Shown one piece after another: positions 44,340-55,799 of a stretch of DNA of 64,000 nt. The position numbers and the translations under genes were made by a program. Below the pieces are notes generated by a model, which was not told the origin of the DNA, did no database searches, and saw only the letters and a list, made by a program, of their open reading frames with translations. Origin of the DNA: Ditylenchus dipsaci (Eukaryota; Nematoda; Chromadorea; Rhabditida; Anguinidae); the NCBI GenBank assembly GCA_004194705.1, contig SADC01000007.1, positions 186,001 to 250,000 on the forward strand, in the 5' to 3' direction. Each line of letters starts with the position of its first letter. The stretch's first letter is position 1.

Positions 44340-45440
44340 AACTATCTAGGAATCGGTTCGAATTATTTCCAGTTTTCCTTCACTGTCAGCAAGTACCCTA
44401 ACTTTGCGATTTCATGCAAATGACAACCCTGTGTATGATGGCATGGGATTGGACATAATTATGTTACGTTTTGCGTGTGACTTGTAGGAAAGAGTCAGAA
44501 ATATCAATTAAACCAGTCAAGAAAAACCTTAAAAATGATCAATTTTCGAAAAATAAGCCTGTCTTAGCCTGTAAATAAGCTCCAATAGGTGTGAAAGAAT
44601 TCAGCGCTGATGATTTTGTTAGATAGTCAAGAGCCTGAGGATCACTTTGACACCACACTTGTAAATAAAAGAAGATAAAAATAAGGTGAGCATTTAGTGG
44701 TAGTCGAGCCTGCGACCTAGGCAATGCCCCCCCCCTTTTTTTAACACGTAAAAGAGCACCTGTTACAACGGTTTTACATAGATGAAGAATTTCGCGTAGA
44801 TAGTTTTCGAAAATATGTGTACGGACGGGTCTGTTTGGACGGGTCAAGTGACCTGATAACGGTTTGAAATAAACGACCATTTCAAGGAAACTTAATAATC
44901 TCCCGAGAGGCAGACCTCACTTATATCCAGACCACATCTATGACTGTTATATGTCAAAAGGTCGTGATAATCTACACTTTCGAATGAAAATAGTAGAGCT
45001 GCAATCTGTTTGCGAAAATCTTGGACAATCAGCGTCCATTGCACAAAACCGCCATTTTCATATCTGTCAAATACCCACTCAATGCCGCTAAATAGCATGT
45101 TATAGCTGTGAATAACTCCTTAATGATTGCTCAATATTTAGAGAAAAAATTCCAGAGCTACAACATAGGCAAAAATGAGCACTAAGAAAATAGCAAGAAC
45201 CGCGAACGAGGAGGTAGAACCAGCTGTTTCCCTGGTATTGAAATTCGAAGGATATCTGGTTGGCATATTCCAAGCCGACTTTCTAAAGAAAATTTAGCGT
45301 GCAATATAGCTAAATGATCAGCGTGAAAAAGGCAAAAGTAGTAGTGCAAGGGCTCGCAGGACAACAAGACAACCACAAAACTTAATCCAAAATAATTTGC
45401 GCCCAAAACCCAACAAAAAACCAATAAAGCAAGAAATGTT
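44340..45440. other. Unassigned stretch
   Basis: Contains a tRNA B-box-like word on the - strand near 44700-44725 (GTCGCAGGCTCGACTACC) and a segment at 45205-45260 found inverted at 49738-49780. Open stretches at 44539-44880 and 44892-45098 show no recognised protein features. Confidence 0.35.
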
Positions 45441-45445
45441 CATTG

Positions 45446-45600
45446 CAATTCAAAATTTTTCGCCTAATCATTGAACTTCTGTACGGATTTTTCAACCTGC
45501 ATTCTAACAAAACCATGCTTACAATTTAATTTCAGGTATAATTTTGTTAGAAATCAAGTTAAAACATTCGTACAAAAGTTCAATGATTAGGAATTTTTTT
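45446..45600. mobile_element. Palindromic MITE related to 6480-6680
   Basis: CCTAATCATTGAACTTCTGT and its complement ACAAAAGTTCAATGATTAGG, with AAACCATGCTT...AAGTT in the middle as in the copy at 6500-6660. Confidence 0.75.
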
Positions 45601-45711
45601 GAAATTGGCGGGGACAACCGTGGACGTATACTGGCATGGTCCTTTTAATGTAAAAATTTTAGTTCAAAGGAACAATTGTGTCATTTTTCATTACATTTCA
45701 CATTGTAAATA

Positions 45712-46164
45712 CCGTGTTTCCTCTAATAAGCGCCCCGGGGCGCTTATTTCTCATTCCAATCAACTTCAAAAGATTCGTCGAAATGAAGAGATTCATCGCT
45801 CAGATAACCATTTTCATCGTCTTGGTCTGCGTCGATTTCTTCAGCATCCCTCCTCGTCTGTCGAATCTCATCTCGCGCATTCATAAGATCATGGAATCCC
45901 TCCAGAATCTGTCCATGTTCCTTGAAGCAGTGCACTTGGTAGTCCTGGCTTCCACCATGGCTGATCGTGATCCCACAATCTGGGAAAAGGAAAGTTTTCT
46001 TCAGTGAAGGAAACAAATTTGAGTACGAACTTGAATTTTTTTAATTAAAAAACAAGTTTCCCAAAATATAAATACATACTAAGCAAAATGGCCTTGAAAG
46101 GGAGGGGCGCTTATTAGAGCGAGGGCGCTAAATGGAGCAGAGGCGCTTATAAGAGGAAATACGG
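45712..46164 (-). mobile_element. Pogo-type element with transposase tail, tag AAGCGCCCC
   Basis: Ends CCGTGTTTCCTCTAATAAGC and CTTATAAGAGGAAATACGG, flanked by TA (45710-45711, 46165-46166). Left end head-to-head AAGCGCCCCGGGGCGCTT; right end three tandem GGGCGCTTATTAGAG-like units. The interior encodes the pogo-like C-terminal tail on the - strand. Confidence 0.9.
45744..46016 (-). pseudogene. Pogo-like transposase C-terminal tail
   Basis: On the - strand: FPDCGITISHGGSQDYQVHC, FKEHGQILEGFHDLMNARDE, then an acidic stretch EEIDADQDDENGYLSDES ending VDWNEK. The CGxxxxxxGSxD..xHCFKE pattern is shared with the tail at 37400-37450 in the element with a different tag. Upstream DNA-binding and catalytic parts are absent. 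Confidence 0.7.
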
Positions 46165-46420
46165 TACTTCAATTTGCAAGAAAAGTTTAATAAGGTCATT
46201 TCTTTAGCAGTCCATGTATCCCATTCGATAGAGCAAGAAAAAATGCATCAGAAGGTGCTTCAAAGTAAAACAAAAACAGACTTTTAAAGTGTTTAACAAG
46301 ACTCTCAGAAAAAAGTTAAAAAACAATTTTGACGTGAAACTTACATTTTTCTATGGAAACCTTGATTATTGACACCGAATTTGGGCTCAGTATGGTCGAT
46401 TTGCTCATTGAAACGGCCCT

Positions 46421-46616
46421 TAAAGGACCGTGGTTTTTGCGCGCAGTGGAATGTGCAAAATTCAAATGCGCGTGGGACACTTTTCTTTCGTCTATTAGTG
46501 TACTCTTTCGGGTCGTTTCGAATTACTCGAAAGAGTACACTGATAGACGAAAGAGAAGTGTCCCCCGCCAATTCAAATTTTGCAAATGTCACTACGTGCA
46601 AATATCACGGTCCTTT
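46421..46616. mobile_element. Palindromic MITE, GCGCGCAGTGG family, copy 3
   Basis: AAAGGACCGTGGTTTTTGCG and ATCACGGTCCTTTAA close the palindrome; the middle GAAAGAGTACACTGATAGACGAAAGAG is mirrored. More diverged from the other two copies than they are from each other. Confidence 0.8.
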
Positions 46617-46761
46617 AAACATAAAACTTGTTGTAAAAGACATCAATTATTCAAATCTCGAATTTCGCGAAATTTAAATGTTTTTTGTTTGAGCGGAATT
46701 CGAATTTTGACAGCAACTTCTTATGTTTCGGATATGGTATAGAATCATCGATCCCACCCCT

Positions 46762-46781
46762 CCCCCCCCCCCCCCCCCCCC
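46762..46781. repeat. Uninterrupted poly-C run
   Basis: A run of about 20 C with C-rich flanks. Its length is likely uncertain in the assembly. Confidence 0.85.
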
Positions 46782-47194
46782 ACCTAGCCAGCGCGAAATT
46801 TAATTTTTCTCAAGGGGACGGGACCCGTCTCATATTGATACTCGTGATCTAAAACGGGACGGAAACACTATGGTTTCTGAAAAATCAAAAAAAATTCGAT
46901 TTGCCTTGGTACCCCAGATAAAAAAATTTGAAAAATTAAAAAAATATATTTTTTTAATTCGCGATAAAACATTTTAAAGGGAATTAGAAATGCGTTTAGT
47001 GGGGAAGGGGTAGTTTTTTTTTGAAAAGTGTTACCTTAGACTCTGGATACATAACAACATATGCATACCAGAGTTTCTATATGCGGTAGGCACCGTTAAG
47101 TAAAAACCTGTTCATAATTTATGATTTTAACCCTCATTTGGCTTGAAAAAGGTTAAATTTTGGCCGAGAATACCCTAAAAATACCATCTACCCA

Positions 47195-49350
47195 CCAGAG
47201 GTGGGCAAAGATCAGATCGCCGAAGATCAGATCAAGATCAGATCGGGTCAGATCGGCATATTTTTTTTTTTAAGTTTGTCGAATTTCACACTTAAAGTCA
47301 AAATTTTACGGCGAAACGTATTTTACACAGAGTTGAAAAAAGATCAGATCAAGTCAGATCGGGCCAGATCGGCATATTTTTTTCCTTTAATTTTGTCAAA
47401 TTTCACACTTTAGGGGTACAGTCCGTTTGACCGTCACCATTTTGACCGTCAGCATAATTTGACCGTCACCATTTGACCGTCACCAATTTGACCGTCAGGA
47501 ATTTTGACCGTCGTTTATATTTGACCGTCGTTTAAATTTGACCGTCACCATTTTGACCGTCAGCATAATTTGACCGTCACCATTTTGACCGTCAGCATAA
47601 TTTGACCGTCACCATTTTGACCGTCAGCATAATTTGACCGTCACCATTTTGACCGTCAGCATAATTTGACCGTCACCATTTTGACCGTCAGCATAATTTG
47701 ACCGTCACCATTTTGACCGTCAGCATAATTTGACCGTCACCATTTTGACCGTCAGCATAATTTGACCGTCACCATTTTTGACCGTCAGCATAATTTGACC
47801 GTCACCATTTTGACCGTCAGCATAATTTGACCGTCACCATTTTGACCGTCGTTTGAATGTGACCGTCGCTATTTTGTCACCTGTTTTCTGGACTAATTCG
47901 GACATGCTGAAGATGGTTTGATAGTGGTGAAATGCCGTTTTGTAGGATATTTTTTTAATTTTGGGCAGTAATTAATTTCGGTAAAATCAATTATTGCCTG
48001 AAACTCAAAAATACTCGAGAAAAAGGCTTTTTACCTCTATCAAACCATCTTCAGCGTGCCCGAATCAGTTCAGAAAACAGGTTTTGGAACCCGAAACGTA
48101 AAATTTTTTTTATCCAAGTGGACGACCAGTTGGTTTCAATGGTCCAGACGCTGCTAATTCTTGATTATCAAAATCATTCGTTAGCGATAAATCAAAAATT
48201 TCTCGATAAAACGTGATTTTACCACTGTCAAACCATCTTCAGCATGCTCGAATCAGTGCAGAAAAAATTTTGGGACTCGAAAAGGAAAAAAAATTTTGGT
48301 CCAAGTGGTCGACCACCTGGTTTACGACCAGTTGGTCTAAATTGGGGAGTTTGAAATGTTGTTAACGGTTCAATAAAGTTACGGTGTTAGTCAAGGTTTT
48401 ATCGTCTTATTTAGTAATTGTTAGCCTGCGTTGCAAAAATTGCATCAAGATGTGTGATTCACTCGTTATCTGTTCAAAATTACTGACGGTCGAAATGGTG
48501 ACGGTCAAAATAGTGACGGTCACATTCAAACGACGGTCAAAATGGCGACGGTCAAATTATGCTGACGGTCAAAGTGGCAACGGTCACATTCAAACGACGG
48601 TCAAAATGGCGACGGTCAAATTATGCTGACGGTCAAAGTGGCAACGGTCACATTCAAACGACGGTCAAAATGGCGACGGTCAAATTATGCTGACGGTCAA
48701 AGTGGCAACGGTCAAATTTAAATGACGGTCAATTTAAACGACGGTCAAACATAAACGACGGTCAAAATTCCTGACGGTCAAATTGGTGACGGTCAAAATG
48801 GTGACGGTCAAATTATGCTGACGGTCAAATGGTGACGGTCAAACGGACTGTACCCACTTTAAGTAAAAATTTCACGGCGAAACGTATCTTAGAGTCGAAA
48901 AGCAAGGTTTCTTGTGTTTTTAACTACATACATATAGTTACAATTTTGGTCAGTGTATTTTTAGTGCCCTTTATTTTTCTCAAAATTTAATTTCTTTTCA
49001 TTTACCTGTTTTGAAAAATTTAACACGAGAAAGGCCCGTTGTGACTTTTGTTGATTCTGGTGCAGAATTACACGGTGAACACGATGGCACGGGTCCTTTT
49101 TGCTTCAATCATTAATGAAGTAAGTAAAAAAGGATCCTGAACACGAATCCCGTGTCAGAATCAAAAGTTTTTCAGGCAGGAAAAAATCTACCGACAAAAA
49201 TTTTGATTATATATGTAGTTGAAAAAAAATGAACATTGCTTTTTGACTGTAAAATACGTTTCGCCGCAAAATTTTGACTTAAAATGTAAAATTTGACAAA
49301 CTTAGAGAAAAAAACTATGCCGATCTGACCCGATCTGAACTGATCTGATC
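47195..49350. mobile_element. Element with AGATCAGATC subterminal repeats
   Basis: AAGATCAGATCAAGATCAGA words at 47207-47245 and 47335-47375, with the complementary GATCTGACCCGATCTGA at 49322-49352. TTTACGGCGAAACGTATTTT (47308) and its complement (49250) lie just inside. The large array element at 47419-48850 has inserted into it. Confidence 0.6.
47419..48850. mobile_element. Tc1/pogo-type element made of inverted GACCGTCA arrays
   Basis: Ends CAGTCCGTTTGACCGTCACC and GGTGACGGTCAAACGGACTG, flanked by TA (47417-47418, 48851-48852). The left arm (47436-47870) is about a dozen copies of a 32-bp unit (GACCGTCACCATTTT + GACCGTCAGCATAATTT); the right arm (48483-48840) is the inverted set with a variant unit. 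The centre contains AACCATCTTCAGC mirrored twice, a word also found at 57400-57570. No coding sequence. Confidence 0.9.
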
Positions 49351-49780
49351 TTTTTTCAAAAGAAGTGCCGGAAGGGAATAAAAAAGGGCCACTAATCATT
49401 GAGGGATGTGATCTCTCACATGTGATCTAACATTTATGTCTGATGCAGTTTTTCGTACTTTATCGCGATGTTTTTTTCCAAAAATGCCCTATCAAATTTT
49501 AAGAAGATTACGAAACCAAGTCACAACCACATGAATTTTCATCTAAAGGACCCTGGTTTTTTGTGGACTTTTGGGGTCTAAATTGTTTTGGCTTGGATAT
49601 TGTTATATTTGCTTGTTGTCTTGTGAGTCTTTGGACTAGTTCGGTTGCATTTTTCAAGCTGAGAATTTTGTTACATTGGACTCTTCGCTTATCAGCAAAA
49701 ATTTTCATTGAAAAGTTGACAGGGATAACTTTTAGGCAAGGTATCCTTCGAATTTCGATACCAGGAAAACAGCTGGTTTA
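48900..49780. other. Unassigned stretch
   Basis: Holds a small inverted repeat around 49075-49165 (ACACGATGGCACGGG / ACACGAATCCCGTGTC, AAAGGATCC). AAAGGACCCTGG at 49545 is a solo end of the AAAGGACC MITE family. No gene. Confidence 0.35.
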
Positions 49781-50084
49781 AATAGTCTCCTGTAATTTCT
49801 GAAAGACTTTTGTTGAATTTTTGTGCTGATTTTTTGCCCATCTTGAATTTTTGTACAAGTCTTTACCAAGCATCATGGAGCTGTACGGAGATATGACATG
49901 TCTTGCACAACTTGAGTGTAATTTTGTCAAGTGAGAAATTTTTTGGTTTAATGTGGTTTCATTTCAATAGCGTCATATGTAGGCAAACGACATGCCATTA
50001 GAAAGCCAAGACAAACGGCTTTCTTATGAGCGTAAAATAAAATACTAAGCTAAATTGATTCACTGCTCACCAGGCTGAGAAAAA

Positions 50085-50512
50085 GGAACTTGTGCACTTG
50101 GGGCCTCTTTTTTGGTTAACTGTGAACAGTACTAAGGTTTGAACGGTGTTTAAAGGAGGGGGGTTAAATTGAATTGTCCCAAAGTGATTTTGGCGCAAAT
50201 TGAATTGTCCCTAATTAGACTTTGGTAAAATATCTTGCATAAGGGTATCCTACCACGTTTCGATCACTGGAGCCATGCAAAAAGAGCCTTTATATGCATT
50301 TGTGATCATGAGTCTTTCTCGGAATCATGTCTAAGGTAAGTGAGTGCGCGCATCTCTAACCAAACAAATCCCACTGCGCCCTTCGGGGGCACAGGGCGTA
50401 TAAAAATCACTTAGGAGACGCTTAAACACTATTCTTAATTAACCAAAAAAGAACCATCCCCCCCCCCCCAAGTGCACAAGTGCCAAAGAAAAAACCATCC
50501 ATTTTTCAATGA
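50085..50512. mobile_element. MITE with CTTGTGCACTTGGGG ends
   Basis: CTTGTGCACTTGGGGCCTC at the left and CCCCCAAGTGCACAAG at the right, inserted in the dispersed repeat described at 390-2060. It contains a hairpin at 50370-50395 (GCGCCCTTCGGGGGC). The same end occurs at 63108-63125. Confidence 0.7.
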
Positions 50513-50927
50513 GTCGCTGTGAGAATTGGGCTTTTCATTGGCATTGTACTCTAGCGAGGATGTCCAATTTTGCGATAGCCGTGCTCAGCAGGTCCTAAAA
50601 CACTCATAGGAACTGCTATTCCAGTCAGGAATTTAGAGGAATAAAAAGATAATATTTTTGCATCTTTTATTAAATAAAAAGAAGCACCTCTACATACTCA
50701 CATTATTAAACTCTCCAACCCACGCTATTTTTATAGACTTTTTACGCCCTTTAGATTGCCCGAAAGGAGGAATATACCTTCTAAAAAATTCCTGGACTCT
50801 CACAACTATCAAAAATTAGTTCGATGAGGTGAGAGGTGAGGTAAAGGTGAACCATTTGCGTGGGCTAAAAGTAAATTTAGTCAATCAAAATTGTGTTTTC
50901 ACCAGAAAGTTTTATTATATACACTTC

Positions 50928-52754
50928 ATGGTGTGACAAATCGATAAATTTATCGATTTCGATAAAAATCAAATTTCTTTCAAACAACAGGGGGACCAAG
51001 GCAGTTTTTAGGGTTTTTTTTTCGAAAATTTTTAGATTGTGTCCGAGTCGCCCCAAATCACTCAAACCACCCAAACCACCCAAAACCACCCCAAATCACC
51101 CAGAATCACCCCAAACCATCCGTGGATATACACGTGGATGACATGAAAATTGAAATATATTAAAATCTGGACCAAACCATCTTATCATATGCAAAATCGT
51201 GTGGTGAATTGGGTTTGATGAGACCAAAACTTTGAGTTCACCTACCAAAACCCCAAAACCTGGGTTAGGTACCGCCTGGTCATCCAGGTGGGTATCCACC
51301 TGGATGACCAGAAAAATCAAAATTTTTTAAAATTCAAAAATAGACCATGCTATCATATGTGAAATCGTGTGGTGAATCGTGTTTGATGAACCCAAAACTG
51401 CGATTCCACCTACTAAAACCCCAAAACCTGGGGTTGGTACCATCCACGTGGATGAACTGAAAAATAAAAATCAATTTAAATCAAAAACAAATTATCCTAT
51501 CATATGCAAAATCGTGCGGTGAATCGTGTTTGATCAGACCAAAACTTTGATTTACCTACCGAACCCCAAACCGTGGCTAGGTACCGCCTGGTCCAGGTGG
51601 ATATCCACCTGGATGATCTGAAAATTTGAAATCGCACTTTTTGTCTTATCAAAACTGATATTTCACCTGGCCAGACAAATTAAACGAGAAAAGTGAGAGT
51701 GCAAATGAAAGCGAGAGTGAGACTGAGAGTGCGATTGAAAGAGCTCCATTGGGGACTTAGCTTAAACCAACCAAACCAAATGGTCGTCCAGTTGGAGCAA
51801 AATTTTTTTACTTTTTCGGGTTCTTAAACCTGTTTTCTGGACTAACTCGGGCACTAACTTGGTTTGATTGGTTTAAGCTAAGTCCCCAATAGAGCTCTTT
51901 TACTCTCACTCGCACTCTTCCTTTTCTCGTTCTGGCCATCTGTCTGGCCAGGTAAAGAATCAGTTTTGATAAGACAAAAAGCGCCATTCCAAATTTTCTG
52001 GTCATCCAGGTGGACACCTACCTGGACCCGGCAGTACCTACCTGGACCAGGCGGTACCTACCCCAAGTTTTGGGGTTTTGGTAGGTAAATCGAAGTTCTG
52101 GTCTTATCAAACACGATTCACCGCACGATTTTGCATATGATAGGATAATTTGTTTTTGATTTTAATTGATTTTATTTTTCAGGTCATCCACGTGGATGGT
52201 ACAAACCCAGGTTTTGGGGTTTTAGTAGGTGGAATCGCAGTTTTGAGTTCATCAAACACGATTCACCACACGATTTCACATATGATAGCATGGTCTATTT
52301 TTAAATTTTAAAAAATTTTGATTTTTCTGGTCATCCAGGTGGATACCCACCTGGATGACCAGGCGGTACCTAACCCAGGTTTTGGGGTTTTGGTAGGTGA
52401 ACTCAAAGTTTTGGTCTCATCAACCCAATTCACCACACGATTTTACATATGATAAGATGGTTTGGTCCAGATTTTAATATATTTCGATTTTCATGCCACG
52501 GATGGCTTGGGGTAATTCTGGATGATTTGGGGTGCTTTTGGGTGGTTTGGGGTGGTTTTGAGTGATTTGGGGTGACTCGGACACAATCTAAAAATTTTCG
52601 AAAAAAAACCCTAAAAACTGCCTTGGTCCCCCTGTTGTTTGAAAGAAATTTGATTTTATCGAAATCGATAAAAGATTTTATCGATTTTTTTTAATAATTC
52701 TCGTTTGAATCGATTTTATCTAAATCGATAAATTTATCGATTTGTCACACCATG
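50928..52754. mobile_element. Giant palindrome, about 1.8 kb
   Basis: Ends CATGGTGTGACAAATCGATA and its exact complement. Nearly 900 bp per arm are mirrored about a centre near 51840: TTTATCGATTTCGATAAA, GGGGGACCAAGGCAGTTTTT, C/A-rich CCACCCAAA runs, then CATATGCAAAATCGTG and ACCGCCTGGTCATCCAGGTG blocks repeated three times per arm with variations. No protein-coding gene is supported. Confidence 0.9.
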
Positions 52755-52892
52755 ATACACTTACAAACAAAAAATTATATTAAATGAGACTTTTTGTAAA
52801 ATAAACCACCGAAATATTAGCCGATCTAAACAGTTATCTACCGAAAATATGTTACTGAGTTTGGGTTGATTTGCGTTTTGAGAAGCCATTTC

Positions 52893-52985
52893 GGTTCTTT
52901 TACTTTATCCGGATGACCTTTATAAAGACCTCTATAACTGTATAAATATTTTATAGAGGTCATCCGGATAAAGGAAAGAACCGCC
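52893..52985. repeat. Hairpin TTATCCGGATGACCT
   Basis: GGTTCTTTTACTTTATCCGG...GAGGTCATCCGGATAAAGGA...GAACC forms a 93-bp imperfect palindrome. Confidence 0.8.
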
Positions 52986-53096
52986 ATTTCTTTATGTTTG
53001 TTTATGAAATGTTGTTCTTATTTATACTGCTACTATGATAAGCTCTTAGAGTAATGAATTTTAAACAATATAAACATATCACATTTTCATCCCATC

Positions 53097-55781
53097 CTAA
53101 TTACCCGTCCTGACTATCTTTTTCCTTAAATAGCTATAGTAGCCAATATGCACAACAAAATTGGCATCAGTAGCACGACCTTCAAATTTTGACTCATCCA
53201 AAATGTGGTCTTTGGCATGCTTCAACGTGGCCTTTTCACTGCTTAATTCAGTCACTATCTCACCTATTTTAAAAGCTCGGAAAATAACTGCTGGAGTGCA
53301 GCATGACTCTGCTTTTGACAGTTGGGCCGACTGAGTAATAAAGAACTGAACATCAGCGAATATCTGAAATTTCAATTTTTGTAAAAATTTATGCAACAAA
53401 GTTACAAATAACAAACTACCTCGCGAAAATACATTCTTACCACAATATGGCCTGAAACGGTCACTAGTAATATGACAAACAGATTTCTATCCCTCCAAAT
53501 CAGTAGTTGTAGGAAATAAGCAAGGAAGGTCGTAACAATTATTGTCTAAAATTCTCACACAATCCACCCTGGTTGACCAGCACCAGTCAAGTTCGTTCCC
53601 AGCTAGGGGTGACACTTTTTTACCTCTACTTTCACGAAACGCTTTAACCATTTGTGAATTGTCAGTCTACTCCGTCAATCGCAAGGGTTCCGATTCTACC
53701 AATAGCTTTTTTCGAAATCTCTTAATTTGGTTATGAAAACCCGTAGGAACCGATAAACTGACATCTTTCTTCGAAGTAAGGTGCCCTTTTATCGATGCAT
53801 GCGATCTTTATGGCTAAATTGGAGGATTTCGGAAAAACAGTTCGCAAAATCGCAATCCTTGCAATTTTTAGGACGAGATTGATGAATCTCAAATGATAAA
53901 AGAATTCGAACACCCATGTAAAAGGGTCGGACCCTAGGGCGGGAACGAACTTGACGGGTGTACTGGTTTAGCGAGGATGGACTGCACGACTAATATATGT
54001 GCTCATCCATTCCGCGAACTTATCCCAGGAGCAGGGCTAGCCTTGCTAACCTTGCTTCAACTCCCGCATCCTGAGAATTTGTTTGAAAAACATTTTATAA
54101 TAAAAACAGTGTAAAAGTCGAAACGGTGTAGGTAAAATGACATTTGGGGGTATAGGAAAAGGATTTGTTTAGATCGCCCGAAAAATTTTCCCAAGTATTA
54201 GTGTATTTTATACTATGGGTTCGATGCTAGGGCTTCTCAAACAAATACCCGGGCAAAATACGACAAGTCAATATTCAAAGAAAGGAAAATCATTTTCCAT
54301 TTCTCTTACATTTAAACCCTATAAAAACAGAATAAAACCTGGAAAAGAGAAGGAATGCCTCTCAAACGCCAAGGATGAAATAATTTGACGTAGTCCACTT
54401 GTTTGATCTTGTCCAATTGTCGCATTATTGAATTTATAGCTGTGTTGAACTCGGGTACTGGAAGGGCATCGTCCTCCAGCAATAACACATAGTCTGAGCC
54501 CCATTTGGCAGTCTGGTTCAAACACTTCCAGTAGTCCTGCGCCTCCTTTGCAATCCGATTGCTGTACACTTCAAAGTTCTTACTGGCTGTTGGGGCACTG
54601 TTTATGTCAATTACTTCAAGGAATTGCTCGAAGTGGGTAACCTCCTGTGGCCTTGCAATGGAACTATACTCCACATTACAAATAACTAGCCTGAAGTTGT
54701 CTGTTAGATAGTTGGACAAATGCCCGATTAGTTGAGTTAGCTCATGGTTGTGTCTTCCAGATGCCAATATGCCGATAGTCAGGCGGTGGGAAGATGTCGC
54801 TACCTAAAATATCAATTTTGTTTGGAGAAACGAAAAACTGAAATCAAAAACAATTATTGAAAAATTTAAATCAAATTTATAAATCTCTTCTCAAATCAAA
54901 TTTAATTAAAAAAGGTAGGAATTAAATGAGATTAGACAAAATTTTGCGGGGTAAAAATGAACGGCCACTGTACGGCCAAGATTTATACATCGTGTTACAA
55001 ATATGAATTTGAGGTAGAAAAACAAATCCGAGAAGAGATTAAAATATTTATTCAAATTGATGGAGGTGGGGTATTCGTTACTAGCGACAAAGTTTTCTAT
55101 AAGCGTTTACTTGATCTAAAGAAAGTGTCTGCCTAGCTTTTAAAAGTAGAATAAGGTTATTAATATCAGGTTTAATACGAAACGAGTGAAAACAGGGACG
55201 GTTTTACAAAAAAAATCACCGCCTTAATTTGCACTGTGGTATTCTGCATGTTGAAAAGCTTCTTTAGATGATTTTTTCACAATTTTACAGTCACGCAACA
55301 AGATCCGTCTCAATAAACATGCTCCCTATTTTGAAAAAAAATGCACTTTTTTAATCCGAAAAACATGTTTGAGCTCCTCCGAGTTTAAGTTAAAAATTAA
55401 AAATTGGCCTAAATATAGAAATTGCGAATTCGGAAAATGCCGCGAAAACCTCCAAATTTTAATTTCAGTGCCTAAATTTACCTTAAAACGAGAGAGATTG
55501 CCGATCTTCAGCATTCTGCGAGCTCTCTCCAGTCGGAGCTCATTTAGCTGGTTTTCAGTTGTAAGTGTTTTACCTTCCTGGTCCATGGAATAGCCAATTG
55601 TGCCATAATATACTAGGTGGTTTCCTATGGGGGGAGTGGAATGGCGAAGCGCATAGAACACAAGCACAATGATGCACAAATTTACAATATATTGGAGTAA
55701 AAACCATATTGAGTATTTGGTGATCATCCACTTGGACTGACTTCCTACCTGCCAAACAGGGGACAGAGTTAGTCTGACCAT
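53097..55781 (-). CDS. PGAP4/TMEM246-like GPI-GalNAc transferase, intact copy
   Basis: Four exons, all in phase 0: 55482-55781, 54339-54803, 53420-53545, 53097-53363; introns 678, 793 and 56 nt; total 385 codons, close to the ~400 of animal PGAP4. The family adds GalNAc to the core mannose of GPI anchors in the Golgi. Seen: an amino-terminal transmembrane helix (about residues 22-44, IWFLLQYIVNLCIIVLVFYA), the metal-binding-type EDD at about 210-212 (DYVLLLEDDALPVPEF), DYVKLFHPWRLRGIPS, a transmembrane hairpin at about 256-297 inserted in the catalytic domain as in PGAP4, SCCTPAVIF at about 317-325 and the C-terminal FVVHIGYYSYLRKK. The Met at 55781 is chosen because it precedes the membrane helix; no earlier in-frame start was evaluated. 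Intron 2 holds the Tc1/pogo-type element also present in copy 1. Confidence 0.85.
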
Positions 55782-55799
55782 GCTCTAGACTCTTCAAAC

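Noticed and set aside
47430..48840. Regular short repeats with constant spacers, CRISPR-like at first sight
   Set aside because: The units are contiguous satellite repeats with no unique spacers, lie in inverted arms of a TA-flanked transposon, and the genome is eukaryotic.
45205..49780. Inverted pair 45205-45260 / 49738-49780 as LTR-like or element termini
   Set aside because: Only about 45 bp match, with no target duplication and no coding domains between; too weak to call.
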